Source: Sphaerisporangium corydalis
Lineage (GTDB): Bacteria; Actinomycetota; Actinomycetes; Streptosporangiales; Streptosporangiaceae
Reading direction: 5' to 3'
DNA length: 64,000 nt
NCBI RefSeq assembly: GCF_025506355.1
Contig: NZ_JANZYP010000009.1
Span: 1-64,000 of the forward strand
Shown piece after piece: positions 16,435 through 25,360 of the stretch. Both the position numbers and the translations under genes were made by a program. The notes below the pieces were generated by a model. That model searched no databases, had not been told where the DNA came from, and saw only the letters and a program-made list of their open reading frames with translations. The stretch's first letter is position 1. Each line of letters starts with the position of its first letter.

Positions 16435-18105
16435 ATGGGCGAGTTCGTGGGAGTCGATCCCGTCAGCCTTCAGGAGCTCGCGAACCGGCTCAGGCGGCTG
16501 CACACCCTGCTGGCCGAGCACGGCCCGATGATCCAGCAGAAGATGCAGAAATGGGACAGCGAGCTCAGCTTCGCCGCGCTTCCCCGCCTGGTGGACGAGG
16601 CGCTGAACGACACCCGCGACATGGGCGCGCGCACCGCCAAGGCGTACGAGCTGGCCCGCGAGAAGGGCTGGGGCCCCAGCCCGGCCGACCCGGACGGCCC
16701 CCTGGTCCCCCTCGCCACCGCCACGCCGCCCGACACCACCGGCACGCCGGCCGATCCCACCGGCAAACCGCCCGGCACCACCGGCACGCCACCCGACCCC
16801 GCCACCACCCTTGCCGATCCCACCGGCACACCACCCGACACCACCACCCCGGCCGATCCCACCGGCACGGATTCCGCCGCCACGCCGACCGGCCCCGACG
16901 GCGCACCGCCGCACACCGCCGAATCCCCGCCGACCGTGCGGCTCGACTGGGCGGCCACCGGCCAGAGCGGCAACGAGGCGGGCCTGGACGCCAAGGCCAT
17001 GGCCGAGGCGCTCGCCACCGGCGACCCGGACCAGGCCCGCGACGCGATGTCGCGCCTTCCGGACAACCTCTCCCAGCACCTCAAGGACAAGGACTACCTC
17101 ACCGCGTTCTGGACGGCGAGCTGCCCGCTGGCGCTCCAAGCGGCCCGCGCCCTGTACAACCGGGCGGGCGCGACGCTGTTCAGCGCCGAGAGCGCGAGCA
17201 TCCTGCGGGCGCTCGGCGCGTCCCTCGCCGCGGCCACCCAGATGCGCCTCGGCACCGGCAAGGACCGCCGGCCCCTGCTGCCCGAGGCGACGCGAACGGC
17301 GATCATGAAGAACGGCGACCCGTGGTCGGTCGGCATGCTCTTCAAGTACGGCCCCGACGGTAAGACCTGGGACTCCCAGTTCCTGGCCGAGGTCACCCGC
17401 TCCATGCTGGACGCCCGGGCCGCCGGCAAGATCGAGGTGCCGAGTCCGAGTTTCGGGGGGTACGACCCGCTCGAAGCGGAGAGCCGCAGGTTCGGCGGGC
17501 CGCAGGCCCAGGCGGACTTCGACCCCGTGGTGGCGGTCCTCGACCGGGCGAGCCAGAACGGGCAGGCCGCGCGGCACGTGCTCGGCGACCCGTCCTCGGG
17601 CTTCACCTACGCCGGGATGGTCGTCGACGACCAGTGGCACACGACGCCCCCCGAGGCCGGACCGGGCCCCGAGGACCCCGCCGACCGGACCGGCCCGATC
17701 CCCCACACGGCGACCGCCCCGACCTCCCTCATCGCGACCGCCGTGAGCCCCCATGCCGCGATCAATCTGAGTTCGCACGCCGCCGACTTCGTCAAGGCGG
17801 CCGTGTCCGCGGGGCGGGGGCCGTCGGACGACGCCAGGGAGTCCGCCTGGGCCGTCGTCACCGTCGTCCAAGCCACGGCCGAGTTCTCCCGGCTGCACCC
17901 CGGCACCGACCTTCCCGCGCCCCTCCGCGAAGCCCTGGCCTTCACCGCCGACCGCTACCGGACCGACCTCGCGGCGCCGGCCCCCGGCGAGACGGGCAAC
18001 GAGGCGCGCCTCAACGGCGACCCCCCGGAAGGCCGGTGGACCGCCCACGCCGACGGCGCCGACCTCGCGGCCTTCCTGCGCCAGGCCCGCCCGCGGGCCG
18101 AGTAG
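16435..18105 (+). CDS. large helical protein with Pro/Thr linker, putative type VII-associated
   Basis: A 556-residue protein I cannot assign to a named family with confidence. Residues 1-80 are helical (VSLQELANRLRRLHTLLAEH, then RLVDEALNDTRDMGARTAKA), like the N-terminal targeting domain of type VII substrates. About 85-165 is a Pro/Thr linker with TGTPPDTT-like repeats. The remaining ~390 residues are mostly alpha-helical (GLDAKAMAEALATGDPDQ, SILRALGASLAAATQM). No signal peptide, membrane segment or catalytic motif is visible. It follows the WXG100-like gene by 19 bp and probably shares its transcript. It resembles actinobacterial proteins found beside WXG100 genes, but this is inference. 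Confidence 0.6.
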   Translation: MGEFVGVDPVSLQELANRLRRLHTLLAEHGPMIQQKMQKWDSELSFAALPRLVDEALNDTRDMGARTAKAYELAREKGWGPSPADPDGPLVPLATATPPDTTGTPADPTGKPPGTTGTPPDPATTLADPTGTPPDTTTPADPTGTDSAATPTGPDGAPPHTAESPPTVRLDWAATGQSGNEAGLDAKAMAEALATGDPDQARDAMSRLPDNLSQHLKDKDYLTAFWTASCPLALQAARALYNRAGATLFSAESASILRALGASLAAATQMRLGTGKDRRPLLPEATRTAIMKNGDPWSVGMLFKYGPDGKTWDSQFLAEVTRSMLDARAAGKIEVPSPSFGGYDPLEAESRRFGGPQAQADFDPVVAVLDRASQNGQAARHVLGDPSSGFTYAGMVVDDQWHTTPPEAGPGPEDPADRTGPIPHTATAPTSLIATAVSPHAAINLSSHAADFVKAAVSAGRGPSDDARESAWAVVTVVQATAEFSRLHPGTDLPAPLREALAFTADRYRTDLAAPAPGETGNEARLNGDPPEGRWTAHADGADLAAFLRQARPRAE

Positions 18106-18156
18106 CGCCCGCTCGCCGACCGGGCACGGGCAGCGAGCCCGGCCTGCGGGCACGGA

Positions 18157-18186
18157 GCCGTACAGGGCACAGGCCGTACAGGGCAC
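18157..18186. repeat. two copies of GCCGTACAGGGCAC in a convergent gap
   Basis: Direct copies at 18157-18170 and 18173-18186, in the 103-bp gap between the convergent helical-protein gene and TetR gene. No clear terminator hairpin was found. Confidence 0.6.
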
Positions 18187-18208
18187 GGAGCCTGGCCGCC
18201 GGGGCTCG

Positions 18209-18802
18209 TCACCCGGCGGGGGACAGGGCCGTCGTCACGGTGCGGAGGGCGGCGACGAGGTCGCGGGCCGAGGGGGCGGTCTCGGGGTCGACCAGCCACT
18301 GCGCCGCCACCCCGATGAGCAGTGCCTGGTAGAGGGACCCGGCCAGGTCGGTCCCCTTGTCGTCGTCGTCCGCCGCCCGGCCGAGACCGGCGAACAGCTC
18401 GACCAGGCCGGCCCGCGCCTGCCGGCTGGACTCGGTGAGCCGCTCCCGCATCTCCGGCATCGTCTTGTTGTGGGCGATGAGCTCGAACTGCACGGCCCAC
18501 AGCGACCGGTTCTCGGTCACCGACCTGATCACGGCCGCCCACGTCGCCGTGAACCGCTCCTCGGGGGTCAGGTCAGGGTCGGTCTCGGTCGCGAGCGTGC
18601 GGCCGAGGTCGTCGCCCCACTCCTCCATCGCCTGCTGCAGGGCCGCGTTGAGCAGCGCCTCCTTCGAGCCGTAGTGGTAGCCGATGGCGGCCAGGCTGAC
18701 GACGCCTGAGGCGGCCGCGATGTCGCGCGCGGTCGTGCGGGCGTAGCCCTTCTCGTACAGGCAGCGCTTGGCGCCGGCCAGGAGGTCCTCACGATTTCCC
18801 AT
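18209..18802 (-). CDS. TetR family transcriptional regulator
   Basis: A 197-residue regulator. The helix-turn-helix lies at about residues 5-50 (REDLLAGAKRCLYEKGYART, then SLAAIGYHYGSKEALL). The helical C-terminal domain resembles the TetR_C group found next to oxidoreductases. It is divergent from an FAD monooxygenase gene, with palindromic elements in the 120-bp gap, so it is the probable repressor of that gene. The start at 18802 places the HTH at the N-terminus; the longer open frame upstream is antisense to the monooxygenase. The ligand is unknown. Confidence 0.9.
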   Translation of the reverse strand: MGNREDLLAGAKRCLYEKGYARTTARDIAAASGVVSLAAIGYHYGSKEALLNAALQQAMEEWGDDLGRTLATETDPDLTPEERFTATWAAVIRSVTENRSLWAVQFELIAHNKTMPEMRERLTESSRQARAGLVELFAGLGRAADDDDKGTDLAGSLYQALLIGVAAQWLVDPETAPSARDLVAALRTVTTALSPAG

Positions 18803-18828
18803 GCCCAGGAGTCTACCCTCCGTCTCAT

Positions 18829-18880
18829 ACAATTGTCTCGTACAAACGTATTGCACAGTTGACTGATACAGATGTACTGT
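18829..18880. promoter_or_regulatory. probable operator region, TetR / FAD monooxygenase
   Basis: ACAATTGT at 18829-18836 is a perfect 8-bp palindrome. The related words GTACAAACGTATTG and GATACAGATGTACTG lie within the next 45 bp. This AT-richer island is the only plausible operator and promoter site between the divergent genes. Exact hexamers are uncertain. Confidence 0.5.
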
Positions 18881-18922
18881 TCGTGGCAGATGAGAACGCG
18901 AGCAGCGAACGAGGAGCACACC

Positions 18923-20119
18923 ATGAAGAACCAGAGCATCCTGATCTCCGGCGCGAGCATCGCGGGGACCACGCTGGCCTACTGGCTGCACCGCCACGGC
19001 TTCACCCCCACCGTGGTGGAGCGGGCGTCCTCGATCCGCCCGGGCGGCTACAAGATCGACATCCGGGGCGCGGCGCTGGAGGTGGCCGGCCGCATGGGCA
19101 TCCTTGAGGCGATCCGCGCCGAGCGCACCGACGTGCGCGGCGGGTCGGTCGTCAACGCCGCGGGCAAGCGGGTGGCCAGCATGGACGGCGACACCTTCGG
19201 CGGGCGCGAGGGCGAGGACGCCGAGGTCCTGCGCGGCGACCTGAACCGCATCATCCACGACCTGACCAAGGACAAGGTCGAGTACCTCTTCGACGACTCC
19301 ATCGCCGCAATCACCGACACCGCCGACGGGGTTCGGGTCACCTTCGAGAGCGGGGAGACCCGCATGTTCGACCTGGTCGTGGGGGCCGACGGCCTGCACT
19401 CCAATACCCGCGCGCTGGCCTTCGGCCCCGAGAGCCGGTTCGTCCAGGACCTCGGCTACCACGTCTCGATCTTCAGCGTCCCGAACCACCTCGACCTGGA
19501 CCGCTGGGAGCTCACCTACGTCTCCCCCGGCAGGACGGCGCTGACCTACAGCACCGCCAAGGACACCGGCGCCAAGGCCATGTTCCTGTTCGCCTCCGAG
19601 CCGATGAGCTACGACCACCGCGACCGGGCCCGGCAGGAGGAGCTGCTCGCCGAGGCGTACGCCGGGGAGGGCTGGGAGGTGCCGCGCCTGATCTCCGGCA
19701 TGGCCGGCTCCCCCGACTTCTACTTCGACTCGCTCAGCCAGGTCCACATGGACCGCTGGTCCACGGGCCGCGTCGCGCTGGTCGGCGACGCCGCCTACTG
19801 CGCCTCGCCGGCCTCCGGCCAGGGCACGAGCCTTGCGCTGGTCGGGGCGTACGTCCTGGCGGGGGAACTGGCCGCCCACGACGGCCACCATGCCGCGTTC
19901 GAGGGCTACGAGCGGGACATGCGGCCCTTCGCCGAGCGGAACCAGAGCCTCGGCCCGGCCAACATCAAGCGGATGGTGATGGGGAGCAGGTCACAGGTCT
20001 GGTTCGCGATGAAGATGCTCGCCCTGCTGAAGTACGTGCCGGGCAAGGACCGCATGATGGCCAAGGTGCTCGAGCCCATCCAGAAGGCCGCGAACGCGAT
20101 CACCCTGAAGGACTACTGA
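18923..20119 (+). CDS. FAD-dependent monooxygenase
   Basis: A 398-residue flavoprotein of the PHBH/TetX-like class A group. Dinucleotide binding is by ISGASIAGTTLAYWL at the N-terminus. The second FAD motif is VVGADGLHSNTR and the third is ALVGDAAYCASP. Such enzymes hydroxylate aromatic or polyketide substrates using NAD(P)H and O2; the substrate here is not deducible. GAGGAG lies eight bases before the ATG at 18923. It is divergent to TetR and followed 81 bp later by an SDR gene on the same strand, so the three form a small inducible oxidation cassette. Confidence 0.9.
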   Translation: MKNQSILISGASIAGTTLAYWLHRHGFTPTVVERASSIRPGGYKIDIRGAALEVAGRMGILEAIRAERTDVRGGSVVNAAGKRVASMDGDTFGGREGEDAEVLRGDLNRIIHDLTKDKVEYLFDDSIAAITDTADGVRVTFESGETRMFDLVVGADGLHSNTRALAFGPESRFVQDLGYHVSIFSVPNHLDLDRWELTYVSPGRTALTYSTAKDTGAKAMFLFASEPMSYDHRDRARQEELLAEAYAGEGWEVPRLISGMAGSPDFYFDSLSQVHMDRWSTGRVALVGDAAYCASPASGQGTSLALVGAYVLAGELAAHDGHHAAFEGYERDMRPFAERNQSLGPANIKRMVMGSRSQVWFAMKMLALLKYVPGKDRMMAKVLEPIQKAANAITLKDY

Positions 20120-20200
20120 CGTTTGGACCCCCGCCTCCCGGGGACGCGGGAACATACGACAAGCCAGGAAACACCCGAAGGCATGACAAGAGGGGGCGGC

Positions 20201-20947
20201 ATGGAACAGCGACGCGTGGTGGTGTCCGGCGGCGGGACCGGCATCGGGCTGGCGACGGCGGAGGCCTTCGCGGGCGAGGGCGCCCAAGTGATCATCCTGG
20301 GCCGCCGCGCCGAGGTGCTGGCCGAGGCCGCCGCGAAGCTGAACACCGCCTATGACGCCAACCTGGTGACCTGGACCTCGGCCGACCTGTCCGACCCCCG
20401 GCAGGTGCAGGAAGCCGTCGAGGCCATCGCCCTGCACGGCCCGGTCGACGTGATCGTCACCAACGCCGGCGGGAACGTCGCCCCCGGCCACGACGGCACG
20501 CTGACGGGCATCGCCGACGGCTACCGCCGCAACTTCGAGGCGAACGTGCTCACCGCCGTGCTGCTCACCGAGGGCCTGCTGCCCTATCTGCGGCGCCCCG
20601 GCGGCCGGATCGTCCACCTTTCCTCGATCGCGGCGATCCGCGGCCCCGGCTCGTACGGGGGCGCCAAGGCGGCGCTGCACGCGTACACCTACGAGCTGGC
20701 GGAGCGGCTCGGGCCCGACGGGATCACCGTGAACGCGGTGGCGCCCGGCTACGTCAGCGACACCGAGTTCTTCGGGGACCGGGCGACGCCGGAGTTCGTC
20801 AAGTCCCGCGTGGACCTCACCCTGGTCGGCAGAGGCGGCGTGCCGGGCGAGATCGCCGCGGCGATCGGCTACCTGGCCTCCCCCGAGGCCGGTTACGTCA
20901 CCGGCCAGATCCTCCACATCAACGGCGGGAGCATTCTCGGCCGCTGA
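20201..20947 (+). CDS. short-chain dehydrogenase/reductase
   Basis: A 248-residue classical SDR. It has GGGTGIG (10-16), NAG (88-90), SS141-142, and Y152/K156 in SYGGAK. The C-terminal VTGQILHINGGSILG is typical of the FabG-like branch. AGAGGGGGCGGC precedes the ATG at 20201; another in-frame ATG at 20183 would add six residues. It is probably co-expressed with the FAD monooxygenase just upstream and acts on a related substrate. Confidence 0.9.
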   Translation: MEQRRVVVSGGGTGIGLATAEAFAGEGAQVIILGRRAEVLAEAAAKLNTAYDANLVTWTSADLSDPRQVQEAVEAIALHGPVDVIVTNAGGNVAPGHDGTLTGIADGYRRNFEANVLTAVLLTEGLLPYLRRPGGRIVHLSSIAAIRGPGSYGGAKAALHAYTYELAERLGPDGITVNAVAPGYVSDTEFFGDRATPEFVKSRVDLTLVGRGGVPGEIAAAIGYLASPEAGYVTGQILHINGGSILGR

Positions 20948-21011
20948 CCGCCGCCCGGCGAGTACCCTGTCCGCGCTGACGACCGGCGAGGCCCTGATGG
21001 GCCCGCCGAGG

Positions 21012-21965
21012 TCAGCCGATGAGGACCCTGACCACGCCGGTGAGCGCGAGCTGGAGCAGGGCGAGCGGCACCAGGCCGACCCAGGCGAGCCGCTGGAGCT
21101 GGTCGGCCCGCAGCCGGGGGAAGCTGACCCGCACCCAGATCACCACGAAGGCCAGCACGAAGATCTTGATCAGCGTCCAGACCGGCCCCGGCAGGATCGG
21201 CCCCTGCCACCCGCCGAGGAACAGCACCGTGGTCAGCGCCGAGAGCACCAGGATCCCGACGTACTCGGCCAGCATGAACAGGGCGAAGCGGATGCCGGTG
21301 TACTCCGTCATCGGGCCCATGATGATCTCGGACTCGGCGATCGGCATGTCGAACGGCGGCCGGCGCAGCTCGGCGAGCCCCGCGACGAAGAACACCACGC
21401 CGCCGATCGCCTGCCAGGGCAGCCACCACCACTGCCACGCCTCGACGATACCCGGCAACGACATCGTGCCAGCCGCCATCGCCACCGACGCGGCCGCGAG
21501 CACCAGCGGGAGCTCGTACGACATGAGCTGGGCCGCGGAGCGAATGCCGCCCAGCACCGAGTACTTGTTGGCCGACGACCAGCCGGCCATGATCGAGCCG
21601 AGGACGCCGATGCCCATCACGGCGAGCACGAAGAACAGCCCGGCGTCGAGGTCGGCGCCGAACAGGCCGGGCCCGACCGGGATCACGACCATCACCACGA
21701 GGTAGGGCACCAGCGCGACCGCCGGGGCCAGGGAGAACACCCTGCGGTCGGCCGCCGCCGGGATGACGTCCTCCTTCTGGACGAACTTCACGCCGTCGGC
21801 GATGAGCTGGGCCCAGCCGTGGAACCCGCCGGCGTACATGGGGCCGAGCCGGGCCTGCATGTGGGCCATGGCCTTGTGCTCGGTCTGCCCGATGATCAGC
21901 GGCAGCGTCAGGAAGGCGATGACGATCACCACCAGGCGGATCGCGACGTCGAGCACCTCAGGCAT
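21012..21965 (-). CDS. nuoH: NADH-quinone oxidoreductase subunit H
   Basis: A 317-residue membrane subunit with eight or nine helices that forms part of the quinone chamber. Conserved elements are QARLGPMYAGGFHGWAQLIA, VKFVQKEDVIP and RRPPFDMPIAESEI. The usual GPNRVG motif reads GPMYAG, a divergent form. The ATG overlaps the nuoC stop by eight bases, so nuoDEFG are absent between C and H. It is the last nuo gene of this half; the next gene in canonical order, nuoI, is about 8 kb further along the same strand. Confidence 0.94.
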   Translation of the reverse strand: MPEVLDVAIRLVVIVIAFLTLPLIIGQTEHKAMAHMQARLGPMYAGGFHGWAQLIADGVKFVQKEDVIPAAADRRVFSLAPAVALVPYLVVMVVIPVGPGLFGADLDAGLFFVLAVMGIGVLGSIMAGWSSANKYSVLGGIRSAAQLMSYELPLVLAAASVAMAAGTMSLPGIVEAWQWWWLPWQAIGGVVFFVAGLAELRRPPFDMPIAESEIIMGPMTEYTGIRFALFMLAEYVGILVLSALTTVLFLGGWQGPILPGPVWTLIKIFVLAFVVIWVRVSFPRLRADQLQRLAWVGLVPLALLQLALTGVVRVLIG

Positions 21966-22563
21966 CGCCGTCCTCCCCGGCCTCGCGGCGCACCGCGCGG
22001 GGGCCGCGCGTCGGCGGGGGCGCGGACGCGGCCGGGCCCCAGTCGGTGGGAACGCCGGGCGGGAGCGTCTTGCGCCGGCTCGGCGAGCCCTGCCCGGACT
22101 CGCCGGGCTCCTTGGCGCCGGGCCACGGCTTGGCGACCCGCGCGGCCAGGATGAAGTCCTTGCGCAGCGGGTTGCCCTCGAACCCGTCGGGCAGCAGCAG
22201 CGGGACCAGGTGGGGGTGGCCCTCGAAGACCACCCCGAACATCTCGAAGGTCTCGCGCTCGTGCCAGTCGGCGCCGCGGTAGACGCCGACGGCGCTCGGC
22301 AGCCGGGGGTCCTCGCGCGTCACGCGGGTGCGGACCAGAAGGTGGGCGTGCTCGGCCGGGTCGTAGACGTGGGCGACCACCGAGTAGCCGCCCGGCGGGT
22401 CGTCGACCCCGGTCAGCCAGTCGAAGAAGGCGCAGCCGAGCTCGTCCCGGGCGTAGGTGAGCACGTCGAGCCAGTCGCCGGGGGCGACGTCGACGGTGGT
22501 CTCGCCGAACGACTCCGACACCGCCGCGCGGTCCCCGTAGCGGCCCTCGATCGCCGCTCTCAC
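21958..22563 (-). CDS. nuoC: NADH-quinone oxidoreductase subunit C (30 kDa)
   Basis: A 201-residue hydrophilic subunit. The family signature is [18 protein letters not shown] followed by [15 protein letters not shown]. It is not fused to a NuoD domain: after [15 protein letters not shown] it ends in a Pro/Ser/Arg-rich tail of about 60 residues. The GTG start at 22563 overlaps the nuoB stop (GTGA). NuoC normally binds NuoD and NuoB at the junction of the arms, so a NuoD from elsewhere in the genome would be required. Confidence 0.93.
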   Translation of the reverse strand: MRAAIEGRYGDRAAVSESFGETTVDVAPGDWLDVLTYARDELGCAFFDWLTGVDDPPGGYSVVAHVYDPAEHAHLLVRTRVTREDPRLPSAVGVYRGADWHERETFEMFGVVFEGHPHLVPLLLPDGFEGNPLRKDFILAARVAKPWPGAKEPGESGQGSPSRRKTLPPGVPTDWGPAASAPPPTRGPRAVRREAGEDGDA

Positions 22564-23102
22564 GACGTCACGCCAGGGCCGGGCCGCCGCGAGGCGTAGC
22601 GGTCGGCGAGCGACTCGCCGGCGATCATCTCCTGGAGCTTCATGATGCCGTGCAGCAGCGCCTCGGGCCGGGGCGGGCAGCCGGGGACGTAGACGTCGAC
22701 CGGGATGATCTGGTCGACGCCCTTGGTCACGCAGTAGGAGTCCCAGTACGGGCCGCCGCAGTTGGAGCAGGCGCCGAAGGAGATGACGTACTTGGGGTCG
22801 GGCATCTGCTCGTACAGGCGCTTGACGGCCGGGGCCATCTTGTCGGTGACCGTGCCCGAGACGATCATCAGGTCGGCCTGGCGCGGGCCGTTGGCGAACG
22901 GGATCACTCCGAAGCGGATGAAGTCGTGACGTCCCATCGAGGTGGCGATGAACTCGATCGCGCAGCAGGCCAGCCCGAAGTTGAAGACCCACAGCGAGTA
23001 GCGCCGCCCCCAGTTGAGGATGAAGCGCATGGGTTTGGGGGCGAGCCGGGACACCGGCCCGACGGTGGGCATCGGGAGATCGCTGGCGGCCATGGAAGGC
23101 AT
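22560..23102 (-). CDS. nuoB: NADH-quinone oxidoreductase subunit B (cluster N2)
   Basis: A 180-residue subunit that binds the terminal N2 4Fe-4S cluster, which passes electrons to quinone. All four ligands are present: tandem C46-C47 in [10 protein letters not shown]112 in FGACSNCGG and C142 in [18 protein letters not shown] lies three bases before the ATG at 23102 and twelve before the ATG at 23093, so the true start may be three codons in. A 104-bp gap with a 36-bp-period repeat separates it from nuoA. Confidence 0.94.
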   Translation of the reverse strand: MPSMAASDLPMPTVGPVSRLAPKPMRFILNWGRRYSLWVFNFGLACCAIEFIATSMGRHDFIRFGVIPFANGPRQADLMIVSGTVTDKMAPAVKRLYEQMPDPKYVISFGACSNCGGPYWDSYCVTKGVDQIIPVDVYVPGCPPRPEALLHGIMKLQEMIAGESLADRYASRRPGPGVTS

Positions 23103-23130
23103 TGTCCCCTCTCGGCGGCGTCCAGGCGAG

Positions 23131-23197
23131 TGGCTGATCGTGAAGCGGGCCGCACGGTCCCCGGAGCGGCTGATCGGGAAGCGGGCCGCACGGTCCC
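23131..23197. repeat. two direct repeats with 36-bp period between nuoA and nuoB
   Basis: The word GGCTGATCG-(T/G)-GAAGCGGGCC continuing into GCACGGTCCC occurs at about 23132 and 23168. The copies are nearly identical over 30 bp. The repeat fills most of the nuoA-nuoB gap, where the rest of the cluster has overlaps. Confidence 0.7.
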
Positions 23198-23206
23198 GGC
23201 CGCCCG

Positions 23207-23578
23207 TCAGGTCCAGGTGAGCACGCGCTTGCGCCAGGCGTACAGGATGCCGAGCGCGATGAAGGCCAGGAAGACGAACATCTCGACCAGCGTGGTCATG
23301 CCGAAGCCGGGCGCGGCGAAGACCACCGCCCACGGGAACAGGAACACGGCGTCCACGGCGAAGACGACATACAGGTAGATGAAGACGTAGTACCTGATCT
23401 GCGACTGCGCCCAGCCGTCCCCCACGGGGTCGACGCCGCACTCGTAGGTGACGGCCTTCTCGGGGGTGGGGTTGCTCGGGCGGAGTCCCCGGCTGATGAG
23501 GAGCGCTCCTGCGAAGATCACGATGCCGATGCCGAACAGCACGGCGACGATCGCGTATGAACTGAAATATCCGTCCAT
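23207..23578 (-). CDS. nuoA: NADH-quinone oxidoreductase subunit A
   Basis: A 123-residue three-helix membrane subunit. The conserved loop reads [16 protein letters not shown] and the second helix [15 protein letters not shown]. The acidic pair usually read as F-D-V-E before the LF-W segment is A and D here. AGGAGG lies five bases before the ATG at 23578. It heads the A-B-C-H block and is divergent from the polysaccharide deacetylase gene. Confidence 0.93.
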   Translation of the reverse strand: MDGYFSSYAIVAVLFGIGIVIFAGALLISRGLRPSNPTPEKAVTYECGVDPVGDGWAQSQIRYYVFIYLYVVFAVDAVFLFPWAVVFAAPGFGMTTLVEMFVFLAFIALGILYAWRKRVLTWT

Positions 23579-23726
23579 CACACCGCCTCCTCTTGACGTA
23601 CCCGGCACGAACCCTGCATGGAAATCGCTTTCCGTTACCTCAGAACTACCCGTCGCGGTCAAAGGCCAGTCTCTCATCCCGCAAAAAACGAGTAAATGCG
23701 TATTTTGCGTGCCTAGTGTGGCAGCC

Positions 23727-25187
23727 ATGCCTCACCCGCTGCTTTCCGGAGGAATCGCCCTGCTCCTGGCGGTCGCCTCCGGTTGCGGGATCGTCCTCCC
23801 CCTTCCCCTCACGAACGCGCCCACCACCCTCCCCGCCCAGCCGACCACGATCAACTTCGTCCCCCCCTCCACGGTCGACGGGCTGACGGTACGGACGATC
23901 ACCGACGACTCGGCGGTCCGCCACATCTACGCCGGCCATCCCGAGCTGCCGTCCGCCCCCGCCCTCACCAAGCGGCTCGCCGAGGTGAACGCGGCGGCCG
24001 TGCGCCGCTTCTCCCGCGACGCGCCCGCCGCGCGCCCCGGCACGGCCAGCACCGAGCTCAACGTCGGCTGGCAGCTCACCGCCGCCTCCGCGGGGGTGTA
24101 CGGGGTCCGGCTGCGCACCGGCTCGTTCACCGGCGGCCGATGGAGCAACTCCCTCAGCACGTTCTGGTACGACCAGACCGCCCGGCGCGTCCACGACTCG
24201 ACCGGCCTGCTGCGGGACGCGGCGGCGCTGGGCACGCTCGCCTCGATCGTCCGCGACCGGCTGCGCGACCTCGGCCAGGGAACGCGGGTGGAGGCGGTCA
24301 AGCCCACCGGCGCGCTCTTCGACTCCCTGAACTTCAACCCGCACGGCGACCTGGTGGCCGAGTTCGACGACGGCCAGGTGGCCCCCGAGCGGATGGGCCG
24401 GGTCGCGGTCGCCGTGCCCACGGCCGACGCCACGCCTCTGCTGTCGGACTTCGGCCGCCGCGCCATGGCGGCGGTGGACTCCGCCACCCCCTCCTCGATG
24501 CCCGGCTCCCCGCCGCCGGGCTTCACCCCTGGCCCCCAGCCCACCCACGAGGGCCCGGTGGACTGCGCGGCCGCCCGGTGCGTCGCGCTGACCTTCGACG
24601 ACGGCCCCGGCCCCGACACCGGCGCGCTGCTGGACGCGCTCGCCCGGTACGGGGCCCGCGCGACCTTCTTCACCCTGGGGGCCAGCGCCGAGGCGCAGCC
24701 CGCGCTGATGCGGCGGATGGCCGCCGCCCGCCACCTGGTCGCCGGGCACGCCTGGTCGCACCGCGACCTGGCCACCCTGGACGTCCGCCAGATCTCCGAC
24801 GAGCTGAGCCGCACCCAGATCGCGATCGGCGCCACGACCGGCCGCACGCCGCCCCTGATGCGGGCGCCCTACGGCGGCGTCACCCCGCAGGTCGCCGAGT
24901 CCGCCCGCGCGCTCGGGCTCGCCATCATCGGGTGGAGCGTCGACGCGGCCGACGCCAGGGACCCCGACCCCGCCTCGGTCGCCCGCCGCGCCACCGCCGG
25001 GGTGCGTCCGGGGTCGATCGTCCTGATGCACGACGGCGGCCACGCGACGGTCGCCGCCCTGCCCCGGATCCTCACGGCGCTGGCCGCCCGTGGCTACGTC
25101 TTCGTCACCGTTCCCGAGCTCTACGGCCCGCACGGAATGGAGCCTGGGCAGGTCCACAACGTGGGAAGCGCCACACCGGCGCCCTGA
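23727..25187 (+). CDS. secreted polysaccharide deacetylase (NodB domain)
   Basis: A 486-residue exported protein. The N-terminal hydrophobic segment ends in ASGC, a possible lipobox. Residues about 35-255 form an RsiV/PdaC-like domain without catalytic motifs. The C-terminal NodB domain has TFDDGPGPD (motif 1), AGHAWSHRDL (motif 2), MRAPYGG (motif 3), the Asp-containing WSVDAADA (motif 4) and VLMHDGG (motif 5). It would remove N-acetyl groups from peptidoglycan or a surface polysaccharide. TAGTGT at 23714-23719 followed by seven bases and the ATG, with no Shine-Dalgarno, suggests leaderless transcription. Confidence 0.88.
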   Translation: MPHPLLSGGIALLLAVASGCGIVLPLPLTNAPTTLPAQPTTINFVPPSTVDGLTVRTITDDSAVRHIYAGHPELPSAPALTKRLAEVNAAAVRRFSRDAPAARPGTASTELNVGWQLTAASAGVYGVRLRTGSFTGGRWSNSLSTFWYDQTARRVHDSTGLLRDAAALGTLASIVRDRLRDLGQGTRVEAVKPTGALFDSLNFNPHGDLVAEFDDGQVAPERMGRVAVAVPTADATPLLSDFGRRAMAAVDSATPSSMPGSPPPGFTPGPQPTHEGPVDCAAARCVALTFDDGPGPDTGALLDALARYGARATFFTLGASAEAQPALMRRMAAARHLVAGHAWSHRDLATLDVRQISDELSRTQIAIGATTGRTPPLMRAPYGGVTPQVAESARALGLAIIGWSVDAADARDPDPASVARRATAGVRPGSIVLMHDGGHATVAALPRILTALAARGYVFVTVPELYGPHGMEPGQVHNVGSATPAP

Positions 25188-25330
25188 CCCCCCGGCCCGC
25201 GCCCCCTCCCCCGCATCCCGGCCGCCACCAGGCCAGGGGCCCGCCCGGCCCGGGCACGACCCCGGCACTACCGGGCCACGACCCCGGCTCCACGGCCCTC
25301 GCCCACGATGTGAGGTGAGACAAGACGCTC

Positions 25331-25358
25331 GGGACAACCGGTGGAAGGGACATATAGT
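25331..25358 (+). promoter_or_regulatory. candidate promoter of the korAB leader
   Basis: TATAGT at 25353-25358, with GGGACA at 25331-25336 (16-bp spacer), is the best promoter-like pair in the 525-bp gap before korA. It lies directly upstream of the small leader frame. Assignment is by eye. Confidence 0.45.
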
Positions 25359-25360
25359 TA

